A DNA stretch of 6,951 nucleotides from Bacillota bacterium (GTDB taxonomy: Bacteria > Bacillota > Sulfobacillia > RBS10-35 > JAJYVN01): the NCBI GenBank assembly GCA_021827805.1, contig JAKAUG010000384.1, positions 1 through 6,951 on the forward strand, written 5' to 3'. This document shows positions 1 to 6,771 of the stretch, one piece after another; the first letter of the stretch is position 1; each line of letters opens with the position of its first letter. The notes under the pieces are model-generated. The model was given only the letters and a program-made list of their open reading frames with translations. It did no database searches and had not been told where the DNA came from. Position numbers and translations under genes: made by a program.

Positions 1-663
1 CTCCGGAAGCTCGATCCGCTCCACCAGGTCCAGCATGGCCTCGCGGCGCGGGGTTCCGAGGCGCTGATCGCGCAGGACGCGCCCGAGTTCCTGCCCCACG
101 ACCCCCCCAAAGCGTTCCCCGACGCGCCCCAGGGCCTGGTCGAACCCCAGCCCGGCCTCGACCGAGACGGTCAGGAGGTCCAGCGCATCCGGCAGGTGGT
201 CCCGCACGGCGCGAGCCCGGCTGCGGGCCCGCGACCGCAGGTGGGCTCCCGGCAGACTCCAGCCCACCACAGCCGCGATCAGCGCCAGCACCGGCGCACC
301 CCGCCAGGTGTGGGTGAGCAGCAGGGCGTATCCGCCAAGGCCCCCCGCGGCCAGGGCCGAGGCCCCCAGCCAATCCGCCGGGCGGCCCGCGGCCAGCCCG
401 GCGCGACGCAGGCGCAGGGCGGTGTCCTCGAGAAGCCGCCGCGGGACCAGGTGGCCCAGGGTCCCGCCCACGGCGCCCAGGGCAGGTTGCAGCACCCGTT
501 CGCTGAACGGACGGCTGAGGGGTTCTCCCACACCCTCGGGGATCGTGGGCTCCTGGGCCAGTCCCCAGAGGATCCGCAGGCGGCGCCGCCGCAGCCCGAG
601 ACCGATGGTCTGCAGGGCCGCCCAGGCGGCGGCCCCCGCCAGCAGACTCACGAGCCATGACAA
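1..663 (-). CDS. tadC: TadC, Tad pilus inner-membrane platform protein (3' end cut by window)
   Basis: Second polytopic platform protein of the Tad machine; with TadB it forms the inner-membrane base on which the CpaF ATPase acts. I translated 221 residues, in frame to the window edge. They show an N-terminal hydrophobic segment (about 2-20), an Arg-rich stretch (24-30), a hydrophobic region with one or two membrane segments (about 98-140), and the start of the type II secretion F (GspF) domain at about 156. That domain carries the typical TadC stretch LPDALDLLTVSVEAGLGFDQ (157-176). The family is usually near 300 residues, so roughly the last quarter is missing. I chose TTG at 663 because GGGGGGTGA lies 5 nt upstream and this leaves the same 13-nt gap after tadB as two other junctions here. 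An in-frame GTG at 672 (3 residues longer) is the alternative, but it has no properly spaced ribosome binding site. Identity is secure; the start is less so. Confidence 0.9.
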   Translation of the reverse strand, partial: MSWLVSLLAGAAAWAALQTIGLGLRRRRLRILWGLAQEPTIPEGVGEPLSRPFSERVLQPALGAVGGTLGHLVPRRLLEDTALRLRRAGLAAGRPADWLGASALAAGGLGGYALLLTHTWRGAPVLALIAAVVGWSLPGAHLRSRARSRARAVRDHLPDALDLLTVSVEAGLGFDQALGRVGERFGGVVGQELGRVLRDQRLGTPRREAMLDLVERIELPE

Positions 664-668
664 GCCCG

Positions 669-677
669 TCACCCCCC
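669..677 (-). promoter_or_regulatory. Ribosome binding site deciding the tadC start
   Basis: The minus strand reads GGGGGGTGA, one mismatch from the GGAGGTGA complement of the 16S rRNA tail. It overlaps the last base of the tadB stop codon and sits 5 nt before TTG 663. The GTG at 672 lies inside this motif, so it could not use it. This favours the TTG start. Confidence 0.5.
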
Positions 678-1648
678 TAGTAGCGCACCCGCACGATGCG
701 GCTGATCACGAACAGCCCCCCGAGTTCCATCGCGACGGCGGCACCGGCCAGCAGGCGCCCCACGGGGTCGTGGACCAAGACGGCGGAGACCGTCGGCGCC
801 ACCACCGTGGTGATGGCGAACACGCCCACGGGCAGCAGCCCCACGACCCATGCCGAGAGACGGCTCTGGGCCGTGACCACGCGCAGGTGCGCCTGCACCT
901 CGACCCGGGCGCGGATGGTGGCCGAGATGCGGTCCAGGACCTCGGCCAGGTTGCCCCCGACCTCGCGCTGCACCCGGATGGCCGTGATGAGCAGTTCGAG
1001 GTCGGGGTTGGCCGTGCGCTCCACCAGCCGCTCCAGCGCCTCGTCCACGGGGATGCCGCCGCTGATCTCGCGCAGCAGGTGCCCCAGCTCCTCGCCGAGC
1101 GGGACGGGGGTCTGCTCGGCGGCCGCACCCATGGCCTGCAGCAGGCTGTGCCCGGCGCGCAACCCGTTGCCCAGAGTCAGCAGTGCGCCGGCGAGCTGGG
1201 TGGAGATGGACTGCACCCGGCGCTGGCGTGCCCGGCGCACCGCCAGCGGGGTGGCCGCAAAGCCCGCGAGGACCAGCAGCAGGCGCACGAAGCCAGGCAG
1301 GGGCAGGACCGAGCCCAGCAGGTAGCCGCCAGGGGCTCCCGCGGCGGTGAGTCCCAGGAACTCCTCGGGGCGCAGGGGCAGACCCGCACCCTGCAGCGAA
1401 CGTCGCGCCCAGCGCTGCAGCCGGCCACGAAAGAGGATGCGCACCACGCCGCGGCCCACCTGGCGCAGGGACGCGCTCGGGCGCCGCGTCCTCGGCGCCG
1501 TCGCGGGCGCGGGCGGTGCCTCTCCGCCGCTGCGCACCGCCTCCAGCGCCGCGAGCAGCCGCAGGCGGGAGCCCCAGGCGCCCACCTGCAGCCAGAGCGC
1601 CAGGCAGGCCGCCACCGCTCCCCCCATGGCCGCCAGCAGCCAGTGCAC
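677..1648 (-). CDS. tadB: TadB, Tad pilus inner-membrane platform protein
   Basis: GspF-like inner-membrane platform protein, partner of TadC, through which CpaF is thought to couple ATP hydrolysis to pilin insertion. 323 residues, a normal family length. An N-terminal membrane segment (about 3-22) is followed by a basic, Pro/Ala-rich cytoplasmic linker (about 40-65), a hydrophobic pair (about 96-135), a GspF domain (about 150-280) containing LAGALLTLGNGLRAGHSLLQ (152-171) and the REISGGIPVDEAL motif (193-205), and C-terminal membrane segments (about 266-288 and 297-317). The start is GTG and shares one base with the cpaF TAG stop (TAGTG), an arrangement typical of translational coupling. GGAGG at 1656-1660, inside the end of cpaF, is 7 nt upstream and supports this start over the ATG at 1627. 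A strong family match with no visible damage. Confidence 0.94.
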   Translation of the reverse strand: MHWLLAAMGGAVAACLALWLQVGAWGSRLRLLAALEAVRSGGEAPPAPATAPRTRRPSASLRQVGRGVVRILFRGRLQRWARRSLQGAGLPLRPEEFLGLTAAGAPGGYLLGSVLPLPGFVRLLLVLAGFAATPLAVRRARQRRVQSISTQLAGALLTLGNGLRAGHSLLQAMGAAAEQTPVPLGEELGHLLREISGGIPVDEALERLVERTANPDLELLITAIRVQREVGGNLAEVLDRISATIRARVEVQAHLRVVTAQSRLSAWVVGLLPVGVFAITTVVAPTVSAVLVHDPVGRLLAGAAVAMELGGLFVISRIVRVRY

Positions 1649-3024
1649 TACCCGGCCTCCCCGTTGCCCGGCCAGAACAGGTCGGGGGGGAGCCGCTGCC
1701 CCCGCGCCTCCAACAGGGCCACAAAGGTCGGCACCACACCGGTGGCGCGGAAACGCCCCCGCACGCGCTGGTGGTCCTCCAGGCCCATCTGCTCGAAGAG
1801 GAAGATGTCCTGGAGCGTGATGGTGTCTCCCTCGAGGCCCAGCACCTCCGTGATGTGCGTGATCCGGCGTGTGCCATCGCGCAGCCGTGCCTGGTGCACG
1901 ATCAGGTCCACGGCGGAAGCGATCTGCTCGCGGATGGCCCGCGAGGGCAACTCTGCTCCGGCCATCAGCACCATCGTCTCCAGGCGCGAGAGCACGTCCC
2001 GCGGAGAGTTGGCGTGTGCGGTGGTCAGGGATCCGTCATGACCGGTGTTCATGGCCTGCAGCATGTCCAGCGCCTCGCCCCCGCGCACCTCACCCACCAC
2101 GATGCGGTCCGGACGCATGCGCAGGGCGTTGATCACCAGTTCGCGGATGCCCACGCGTCCCTGCCCCTCGCCGTTCGCTGGCCGGCTTTCGAGGCTGACA
2201 ACGTGCTGCTGCTGCAGCCGCAGTTCCGCGGCATCCTCGATGGTGATCACACGCTCCTCCTCCCCGATGCCGGAGGACAGGACGTTCAGCGTCGTGGTCT
2301 TGCCGGAGCCCGTGCCGCCCGAGACCAGGATGTTCAGCCGTCCGGCCACCGCGGCGCGGAGCAGCATGGCCATCTCGGGCAGAAGGGTCCCGTGGGCGAT
2401 CAGGTCGGCCATCGACAGGACTCGGGTGGAGAACTTGCGGATGGTCAGGGCGGGGCCACGGACGGCCAGGGGGGCGATGATCGCGTTCACGCGACTGCCG
2501 TCGGCCAAGCGCGCGTCCACCATGGGCGAGCTTTCATCCACCCGCCGGCCGAGCGGGGAGACGATCTTCTGAATCGTCTGCAGGAGGTGCGCGCCGTCCC
2601 GAAAGGCGACAGGGGTGCGTTCCAGCCGCCCCCGGCGCTCGGCGAACACATCGAACGGACCGTTGGCCATGATCTCCGAGACCTCGTCGTCCTCCAGCAG
2701 CGGCTGCAGTGGACCCAGCCCTTCGATCTCGGCCACCGTCTGGCGCACCACGTCCTCCCGTTCGAGCCGCGAGAGCACAAGCCCGGTCTCGGGCAGCAGG
2801 GCCTCCAGCTGTTGCCGCACCCGCTCGGCCAGCGGCAGGGGGCCTGAGGTCTCCGGATCAGATGTCAGGCGGCGGATCAGGGCAAGGATCAGATCCCAGC
2901 GCACGGGTCTGGGGGAGGACAGGGGAGGCGCTCCCGGTTCGCCCGTCTCGGGCGCCCGCGGCGCCGCGGTTCCGCGCACGGCCTCCGGGGGCGCCTGCTC
3001 TCCCAGCCGTTTCAACAGTGACAC
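1648..3024 (-). CDS. cpaF: CpaF/TadA, Tad pilus assembly ATPase
   Basis: Cytoplasmic hexameric ATPase of the type II/IV secretion family (GspE/VirB11 class) that powers Flp pilus extension and, in some systems, retraction. 458 residues from the GTG chosen here. A variable N-terminus (1-40) precedes the N-terminal domain with EIEGLGPLQPLLEDDEVSEIM (99-119) and RVDESSPMVDARLADGSRVN (161-180). The ATPase core has Walker A GGTGSGKTT (236-244), the Asp-box region ITIEDAAEL (260-268), Walker B RIVVGEVRG (307-315) and the His box GHDGSLTTAHANSP (328-341). All catalytic motifs look intact. The start is GTG with GGAGG 8 nt upstream, 13 nt after the cpaE stop. The reading frame stays open a further 51 codons upstream inside cpaE, but that translation is Trp/Arg-rich noise. 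The gene overlaps tadB by one base. Confidence 0.96.
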   Translation of the reverse strand: MSLLKRLGEQAPPEAVRGTAAPRAPETGEPGAPPLSSPRPVRWDLILALIRRLTSDPETSGPLPLAERVRQQLEALLPETGLVLSRLEREDVVRQTVAEIEGLGPLQPLLEDDEVSEIMANGPFDVFAERRGRLERTPVAFRDGAHLLQTIQKIVSPLGRRVDESSPMVDARLADGSRVNAIIAPLAVRGPALTIRKFSTRVLSMADLIAHGTLLPEMAMLLRAAVAGRLNILVSGGTGSGKTTTLNVLSSGIGEEERVITIEDAAELRLQQQHVVSLESRPANGEGQGRVGIRELVINALRMRPDRIVVGEVRGGEALDMLQAMNTGHDGSLTTAHANSPRDVLSRLETMVLMAGAELPSRAIREQIASAVDLIVHQARLRDGTRRITHITEVLGLEGDTITLQDIFLFEQMGLEDHQRVRGRFRATGVVPTFVALLEARGQRLPPDLFWPGNGEAG

Positions 3025-3032
3025 CTGCCCAC

Positions 3033-3037
3033 CCTCC
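3033..3037 (-). promoter_or_regulatory. Ribosome binding site deciding the cpaF start
   Basis: GGAGG directly follows the cpaE TGA stop and sits 8 nt before GTG 3024. It selects this GTG over the upstream ATG at 3177, which would overlap cpaE by about 140 nt. Confidence 0.8.
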
Positions 3038-4225
3038 TCAACCGTTCGCGGTCGCTGCCCCCGTCCCATGGCGCCAGTGACCATGGTGAGCGCGGGTTTC
3101 CGGCACCACCTGCCGGCTGAGCGTGACCAGGGCCGTGCCCAGGCGCGAGCCGGGGGCCAGCTCCACCACCGGCACACCCTCGTTGGCCGCCCGCACGGCC
3201 ACGGCCTCGTCGTTGGGCAACGAGGCCCAGACCTGCATGCCCAGCGTGGCCTCCACGTCGGCGCGGCGCACCCCGAAGCCGCGTCCGGCGCGGTTCAGTA
3301 CCAGATGGAGCTTGGCGTGCCCCAGCCGCAGCCGTTCCAGGACCGCCAGGGCGCTGCGGCCGTTTCTGAGAGAGGGTACGTCCGGTGTGGTCAGGAGCAG
3401 GAGGTCGTCGGCGCCCTCCAGCACGGGAAAGATCGTCTCCGGGAAGCCGGCCGGGGTGTCCACGACCACCGCCTCGAAGCCGTCGCGGGCCGTGGCCAGC
3501 AGAGCCTGAACATGCTCGGGGCGAACGAACTCAGCCACCTCGGGCTTGGGCGGGGCGGGCAGCAGCCAGACCCCGCTGCCGTGGCGGACCATGAACGTCT
3601 GCAGAAGGTCGGGATCCAGGCGCCTGGTCTCCACCAACAGGTCTCGGTAGGGGCGGGGAGCGGCTCCGCGCAGGTGGATGGCGGCGGTGCCCCAGTCCAG
3701 ATGCAGGTCGAGGAGCGCGGTGCGCAGCCCGCGGCGCGCCAGGGCGGCGGCCAGGTTGACGGCCAGCGTGGTCTTGCCGACCCCACCCTTGGTGCCGAAA
3801 ACGGCGTGCACCCGGTCCGGGGGCGACCCGGACCCCGCCGCCTCGTCTCCGGACCCGCTCACGCAATCCGCTGCCTGGTAGATCGCCTCGGTCAGCTCGG
3901 GAAGTTCGCCGCGGCCAGGTAGGACGACCCGCACCCCCGCGAGGGCCGCGCGGGGGTAGAAGGCCGCGGGCTCGTCGTCGCCGCGCAGGGCCAGGACGTA
4001 TGCCGAGGCTGTGTCCCTGCGGGCATGTGGTGCCAGGGCGTCCAGGGTGCGCTCCACGTCCGGGCCGGCGTCCACGACGACGACGGCGGGGCGGGCCGGG
4101 GAGCGCAGCCCTCCCATGTCCAGGGTGGCCGTCACCACGATGTCGGCGACCGGAGCGAGTTGCCGCGATCGCTCGGCCGACCAGGCGGGGTCGTCGGAGA
4201 CCAGACGGACCGCCACGCGCTCCAT
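3038..4225 (-). CDS. cpaE: CpaE/TadZ, ParA/MinD-like pilus localisation ATPase
   Basis: ParA/MinD-superfamily protein that, in studied systems, directs the Tad machine to a cellular site such as a pole. 395 residues. The N-terminal part (about 1-120) looks like the atypical receiver-like domain of this family: PAVVVVDAGPD (46-56) places Asp52 at the usual end of the third strand, while VRVVLPGRGELPELTEAI (98-115) lacks the conserved Lys expected before the last helix. A Ser/Gly/Asp-rich linker (122-136) leads to the ATPase domain with deviant Walker A GTKGGVGKTT (144-153, signature Lys146, P-loop Lys151), LLDLHLDWG (171-179) and Walker B VVVDTPAG (253-260). A polar His-rich tail ends the protein. 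ATG start with GGAGGTG 8 nt upstream; GGAGG begins on the last base of the cpaB stop, a 14-nt junction. Confidence 0.93.
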   Translation of the reverse strand: MERVAVRLVSDDPAWSAERSRQLAPVADIVVTATLDMGGLRSPARPAVVVVDAGPDVERTLDALAPHARRDTASAYVLALRGDDEPAAFYPRAALAGVRVVLPGRGELPELTEAIYQAADCVSGSGDEAAGSGSPPDRVHAVFGTKGGVGKTTLAVNLAAALARRGLRTALLDLHLDWGTAAIHLRGAAPRPYRDLLVETRRLDPDLLQTFMVRHGSGVWLLPAPPKPEVAEFVRPEHVQALLATARDGFEAVVVDTPAGFPETIFPVLEGADDLLLLTTPDVPSLRNGRSALAVLERLRLGHAKLHLVLNRAGRGFGVRRADVEATLGMQVWASLPNDEAVAVRAANEGVPVVELAPGSRLGTALVTLSRQVVPETRAHHGHWRHGTGAATANG

Positions 4226-4239
4226 GGATGTTGCACCTC

Positions 4240-4947
4240 CTACGCCCCGCTGAGCTCGGAGCCCACCTCGGGGGCCAGGGACACCGAGGCGCTGTCCGCG
4301 GCGGAGCGCAGCGTCAGCACGAGCTGCCCACGGCCTGAGACCAGCGCCAACCGCTGCGCGGTCGCGGGGGTCACGGCCAGCGTGACGGTGGTATACGACG
4401 TGGGGACGGAGCCGCCCTGACCCTGGATCCGCTGACCCACGGCGAGCACGTCCAGGTCCTGGGACACGGTGTCCACCGTGGTCTGGGTACCGGCGGTGAA
4501 CACCCCCAGGACGTCCACGTGGTCGCCTGGCTGCACCAGGTCCGCCACGCCCGAGGTGGGGCTGACCGCCACGGTCATGGCGCGCATGCCCTGGGGGACG
4601 ACCAGGCTCAGGCTCGCCGGGTGGGCCCGGTTGGCGAGATCGGCGGCGACGATGGGCTGTCCGGAGAAGATGGGCGCCACCGTCACCTGCCCGACGGCCT
4701 CGGCTGGGGTGGTGACGGCGCCCGGGGGTACGCTGCCCGCGGTGAACCGGCCCACGCTGAGCATGCCGACCGTCAGCAGCGTGTGCGCCGGCAGGTCTCT
4801 GGTGGCCACGACCACCGTTGCCCCGCCCGGACGCTGGGCCCGGCGTGCCATCCCGGCCAGGTAGGCGTGCAGAGCCAGCGCCGTGACCACCCCGAGGACG
4901 AGGGCGGCCAGGCCGAGACGGCGGGTCAGGCGTTGGACCGCGTCCAA
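4240..4947 (-). CDS. cpaB: CpaB/RcpC, SAF-domain Flp pilus assembly protein
   Basis: Membrane-anchored exported protein of the Tad system. In diderms RcpC/CpaB works with the secretin; in monoderms its role is unclear, possibly wall-facing. 235 residues. A single N-terminal membrane segment (about 11-32) is followed by a SAF domain (about 43-105: TVVVATRDLPAHTLLTVGML, 44-63, and GQPIVAADL, 96-104) and an RcpC/CpaB domain (about 117-215) with MTVAVSPTSGVADLVQPGDHVDV (124-146), a hallmark of the family. The start codon is TTG. It is the only standard start before the membrane segment, because the frame is closed by a stop upstream at 4974. AAGGAG lies just 3 nt before it, unusually close, so initiation may be weak or rely on coupling to the gene 13 nt upstream. 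Family is clear; the exact start is fairly sure. Confidence 0.92.
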   Translation of the reverse strand: MDAVQRLTRRLGLAALVLGVVTALALHAYLAGMARRAQRPGGATVVVATRDLPAHTLLTVGMLSVGRFTAGSVPPGAVTTPAEAVGQVTVAPIFSGQPIVAADLANRAHPASLSLVVPQGMRAMTVAVSPTSGVADLVQPGDHVDVLGVFTAGTQTTVDTVSQDLDVLAVGQRIQGQGGSVPTSYTTVTLAVTPATAQRLALVSGRGQLVLTLRSAADSASVSLAPEVGSELSGA

Positions 4948-4960
4948 GGGCTCCTTCCCC

Positions 4961-6028
4961 CTACCCCGGAATCAGCCCGGCTCGGACCAGGAGCCCGAAG
5001 TCTCCCGAGCCCCCCACCAGCGGCGTGCCGCTCCACCCGGGCAGCAGGGCGGCGACGAACTGACCGAAGATGGAACCGTTGCCCGCACCGGGGCACTGGA
5101 GCAGGGCCACCGCGAACCCCTGCACCACCAGGGTTTCGCGCCCCTCGCCGGGGGGGGTGACCACCGGGATCACCACGTAGGGCCGTGACCCGTCGGCGGT
5201 GCACAGGGTGTCCAGGCCGTCGTCCGTGGGCCCCTGCAGCACCCCTGGTTCGGTGGTGATGGTCTGTCCGATGCTCACGGCCGCCTGCCCGCCGTGTCCC
5301 AGATCCCAGGCGTAGGTGGAGGCCCCAGGCCCGTCGATCTCCATGGCCCCGCGGTTGCTGCCATCCCCCTCGCCGTCGGTGCCGCTCTTGATCTCATAGG
5401 GCGCGCAACCGTCGGCGCTCTCGGCGCAGCCGCCAGGGGCGAAGTCGGCGGCGATCACCGAGGCATCCACATACAGCGGCGCCAGGCCGAGCTGGTCGGT
5501 GCCCGGCGGCAGGCAGTGGAAGGACCCTCCCACCAGCACCTGCGGGCAGGCGGTCAGCTGTCCGTCGCTGACCACCTGCGCCACGCTGGGGCTGTCCGTG
5601 ACGGTGCTCGGCACATCGTAGGAGGCACTGCAGCTCCATCCCCAGCAGGTGGGGTACCCTCCGGCCCGCGCCCGGGAGGCCACCGCCACCGGGATGTCCA
5701 GAACGCCGAGCAGGCGTGCCAACAGTGTGGGCAGGGTCTGGCTGTCCTGGACGGTGATTGTGGCGCCGTCGGATCCGACCTCGACCTTCGGCGCGGCCAC
5801 GCCGTTGATCTGGGCCAGTTGCAGGGCCAGGGTCTGGGCCCGCCCCGGGTCCGTGGGCAACGCGGAGGCGCCCGCCAGCGCGGCCGCGTCGGTGGCCGCC
5901 TGCATCCGGAACTGGGTGAGGATGCCGCGTCCCAGATCCACCGCCAACGCGAGCGCTCCCAGCAGGGCCACCAGGGTCAGGGCCACGAGCACCGTGGCCT
6001 GTCCGTCATCCGCCTGGGCCCTCCACAT
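4961..6028 (-). CDS. TadG-like pseudopilin with cysteine-rich ectodomain
   Basis: Member of the TadE/G-like pilus group. Residues 1-60 hold the typical start: a short charged head, DDGQATVLVALTLVALLGAL (7-26) entering a membrane helix to about 30, then DLGRGILTQFRMQAATDAAA (31-50) and LAGAS. The equivalent of the class IVb +5 glutamate is missing, so prepilin-peptidase cleavage is doubtful and it may stay a membrane-anchored protein. Residues 60-120 resemble the usual TadG follow-on with an Ala/Leu pattern. Residues 121-355 are an exported domain I do not recognise, with eight cysteines (128, 133, 161, 172, 201, 208, 276, 312), Gly/Asp-rich loops and an uncharged hydrophobic C-terminus. The even count suggests disulfides. 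ATG start with AGGAGGTGA 9 nt upstream, inside the end of tadE. A minor pilin, anchor or tip protein is the likely role; this is inferred. Confidence 0.85.
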   Translation of the reverse strand: MWRAQADDGQATVLVALTLVALLGALALAVDLGRGILTQFRMQAATDAAALAGASALPTDPGRAQTLALQLAQINGVAAPKVEVGSDGATITVQDSQTLPTLLARLLGVLDIPVAVASRARAGGYPTCWGWSCSASYDVPSTVTDSPSVAQVVSDGQLTACPQVLVGGSFHCLPPGTDQLGLAPLYVDASVIAADFAPGGCAESADGCAPYEIKSGTDGEGDGSNRGAMEIDGPGASTYAWDLGHGGQAAVSIGQTITTEPGVLQGPTDDGLDTLCTADGSRPYVVIPVVTPPGEGRETLVVQGFAVALLQCPGAGNGSIFGQFVAALLPGWSGTPLVGGSGDFGLLVRAGLIPG

Positions 6029-6032
6029 GGCC

Positions 6033-6479
6033 TCAGGTCACCTCCTCCTGCATGGTGACCGCGGAACTCAGGGCGAACGCCGAGCCCAGCACCGGTTGCA
6101 AGAGCGGCACCACGACCGGCACCGTGTACGTGATCAGGGCCGTGACGGGTGTTCCCGCCACCCAGCCGCCCCCGGACGCAGGTGTGCCGGTGATGTTCAC
6201 GACGAGTTCGCCGGTGTTCAGGCCGGCCGCCGCGGCGGCACCGTCCGCTGCCGCGACCGCCGACGTGGTGCCGCCGCCGAGCGCGGCGACCCGGGCCGCG
6301 TCGTGCGCGGCCTCCACCACATCGAGGTAGGCCACGAACAGCCGTCCGAACTCCACCGTTCCGAACAGCACCGTGAGCAGCAGTGGCAGAAGGAGGGCGA
6401 ACTCCACCAGGGCCTGTCCGCCCTCCCCCGCGGCACCGCCCCTAGCAGGAGGCCGCGTTGCCGAGGCAGTTCGTGACAT
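6033..6479 (-). CDS. tadE: TadE-like minor pseudopilin
   Basis: TadE-family pseudopilin, needed for Flp pilus production in studied systems and processed by the prepilin peptidase there. 148 residues. A class IVb prepilin-type motif is visible: Gly21 followed by QALVEFALLLPLLLTVLFG (22-40), with Glu26 at +5 and Phe27 where Flp has Tyr, then a membrane helix to about 40. FGRLFVAYLDVVEAAHDAARVAA (44-66) is typical of TadE. The rest is an Ala/Gly/Val-rich exported part with no cysteines. The ATG start lies inside flp (38-nt overlap) with no good ribosome binding site nearby (GGGGA about 11 nt upstream). No other standard start exists between it and the processing motif, so translation is probably coupled to flp. 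The leader (1-21) is basic and Gly/Ala-rich. Confidence 0.9.
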   Translation of the reverse strand: MSRTASATRPPARGGAAGEGGQALVEFALLLPLLLTVLFGTVEFGRLFVAYLDVVEAAHDAARVAALGGGTTSAVAAADGAAAAAGLNTGELVVNITGTPASGGGWVAGTPVTALITYTVPVVVPLLQPVLGSAFALSSAVTMQEEVT

Positions 6480-6651
6480 GGGTGAACACGTCCCCGATCT
6501 GCTTGCCGAGCGTCACCACGATGGCCACCACCGCCACCGCGATCAGGGCGAGGATGAGGGCATACTCGGTCAGGCCCTGTCCACGGTCGTCCCGCAGTCT
6601 GGCCACCAGTCCGCTCAGAGCACCGAGGGCGCGGAGCATCCACAGCGTCAT
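6442..6651 (-). CDS. flp: Flp major pilin precursor
   Basis: Structural subunit of the Tad/Flp pilus. 69-residue prepilin. Leader 1-24 ends in DDRG. The predicted prepilin-peptidase cut is Gly24/Gln25, matching the Flp rule G/XXXXEY with Glu29 at +5 and Tyr30 at +6, and leaves a 45-residue mature pilin. The helix ALILALIAVAVVAIVVTLG (31-49) is the assembly and membrane segment. The tail is short (KQIGDVFTHVTNCLGNAASC) and carries Cys62 and Cys69, which could form a disulfide. I chose ATG 6651 because GGAGG sits exactly 8 nt upstream. In-frame ATGs at 6666, 6696 and 6711 would only add a leader with no family resemblance, and 6666 would place the ribosome binding site inside the gene. First gene of the operon, directly under riboswitch and terminator control, and overlapping tadE by 38 nt. 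Confidence 0.93.
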   Translation of the reverse strand: MTLWMLRALGALSGLVARLRDDRGQGLTEYALILALIAVAVVAIVVTLGKQIGDVFTHVTNCLGNAASC

Positions 6652-6741
6652 CAGGGTTCCCTCCATATTTGCAGACCGCGGTGAAGTCCGATGCATGGTC
6701 CGTGTCCGCAACGCCGTCCGCGCTCACCCCCCAGCGCAAAC
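6652..6741 (-). other. Distal 5' leader between terminator and flp
   Basis: About 90 nt of transcribed leader reached only by polymerases that pass the terminator. It holds a small GCGCT/AGCGC hairpin (6737-6733 with 6724-6720) and the flp ribosome binding site. I see no convincing separate gene. Upstream in-frame ATGs here would only lengthen the pilin leader. Confidence 0.5.
6660..6664 (-). promoter_or_regulatory. Ribosome binding site deciding the flp start
   Basis: GGAGG on the minus strand, 8 nt before ATG 6651. This is the same spacing as at cpaF and fixes the pilin start at a 24-residue leader, a sensible length for this class. Confidence 0.8.
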
Positions 6742-6771
6742 GAAAAAACCCGTGGCCGAAAGGCCACGAGT
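6742..6771 (-). terminator. Intrinsic terminator in the riboswitch expression platform
   Basis: Read on the minus strand, ACTCGTGGCC (6771-6762), loop TTTC, GGCCACGGGT (6757-6748) form a 10-bp stem with one G-U pair, followed by TTTTTT (6748-6743). This is a complete Rho-independent terminator only 23 nt after the aptamer and about 90 nt before flp. Its location between the aptamer and the first gene, not after a gene, indicates conditional attenuation. Confidence 0.9.

Noticed and set aside
669..1877. A 402-codon minus-strand frame overlapping tadB and the end of cpaF
   Set aside because: Gly/Ala/Arg-rich translation out of frame with tadB, whose frame shows the GspF domain and a well-spaced ribosome binding site.
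308..2847. Very long open frames on the plus strand opposite tadC, tadB and cpaF (for example 308-2041 and 1516-2847)
   Set aside because: Their translations are low-complexity Arg/Ala/Pro/His-rich strings with no domain, as expected antisense to GC-rich genes; the minus-strand frames match the Tad families motif by motif.
3022..3177. Extended cpaF start at 3177
   Set aside because: It would overlap cpaE by about 140 nt, and the added 51 residues are Trp/Arg-rich and unlike any CpaF N-terminus.
2615..3922. A 435-codon plus-strand frame over cpaF and cpaE
   Set aside because: Shadow of two well-supported genes on the other strand; no recognisable motif or ribosome binding site.
6652..6711. 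Upstream in-frame ATGs for flp at 6711, 6696 and 6666
   Set aside because: None has a spaced ribosome binding site, and the extra residues are not like a class IVb leader; GGAGG 8 nt before 6651 fits better.
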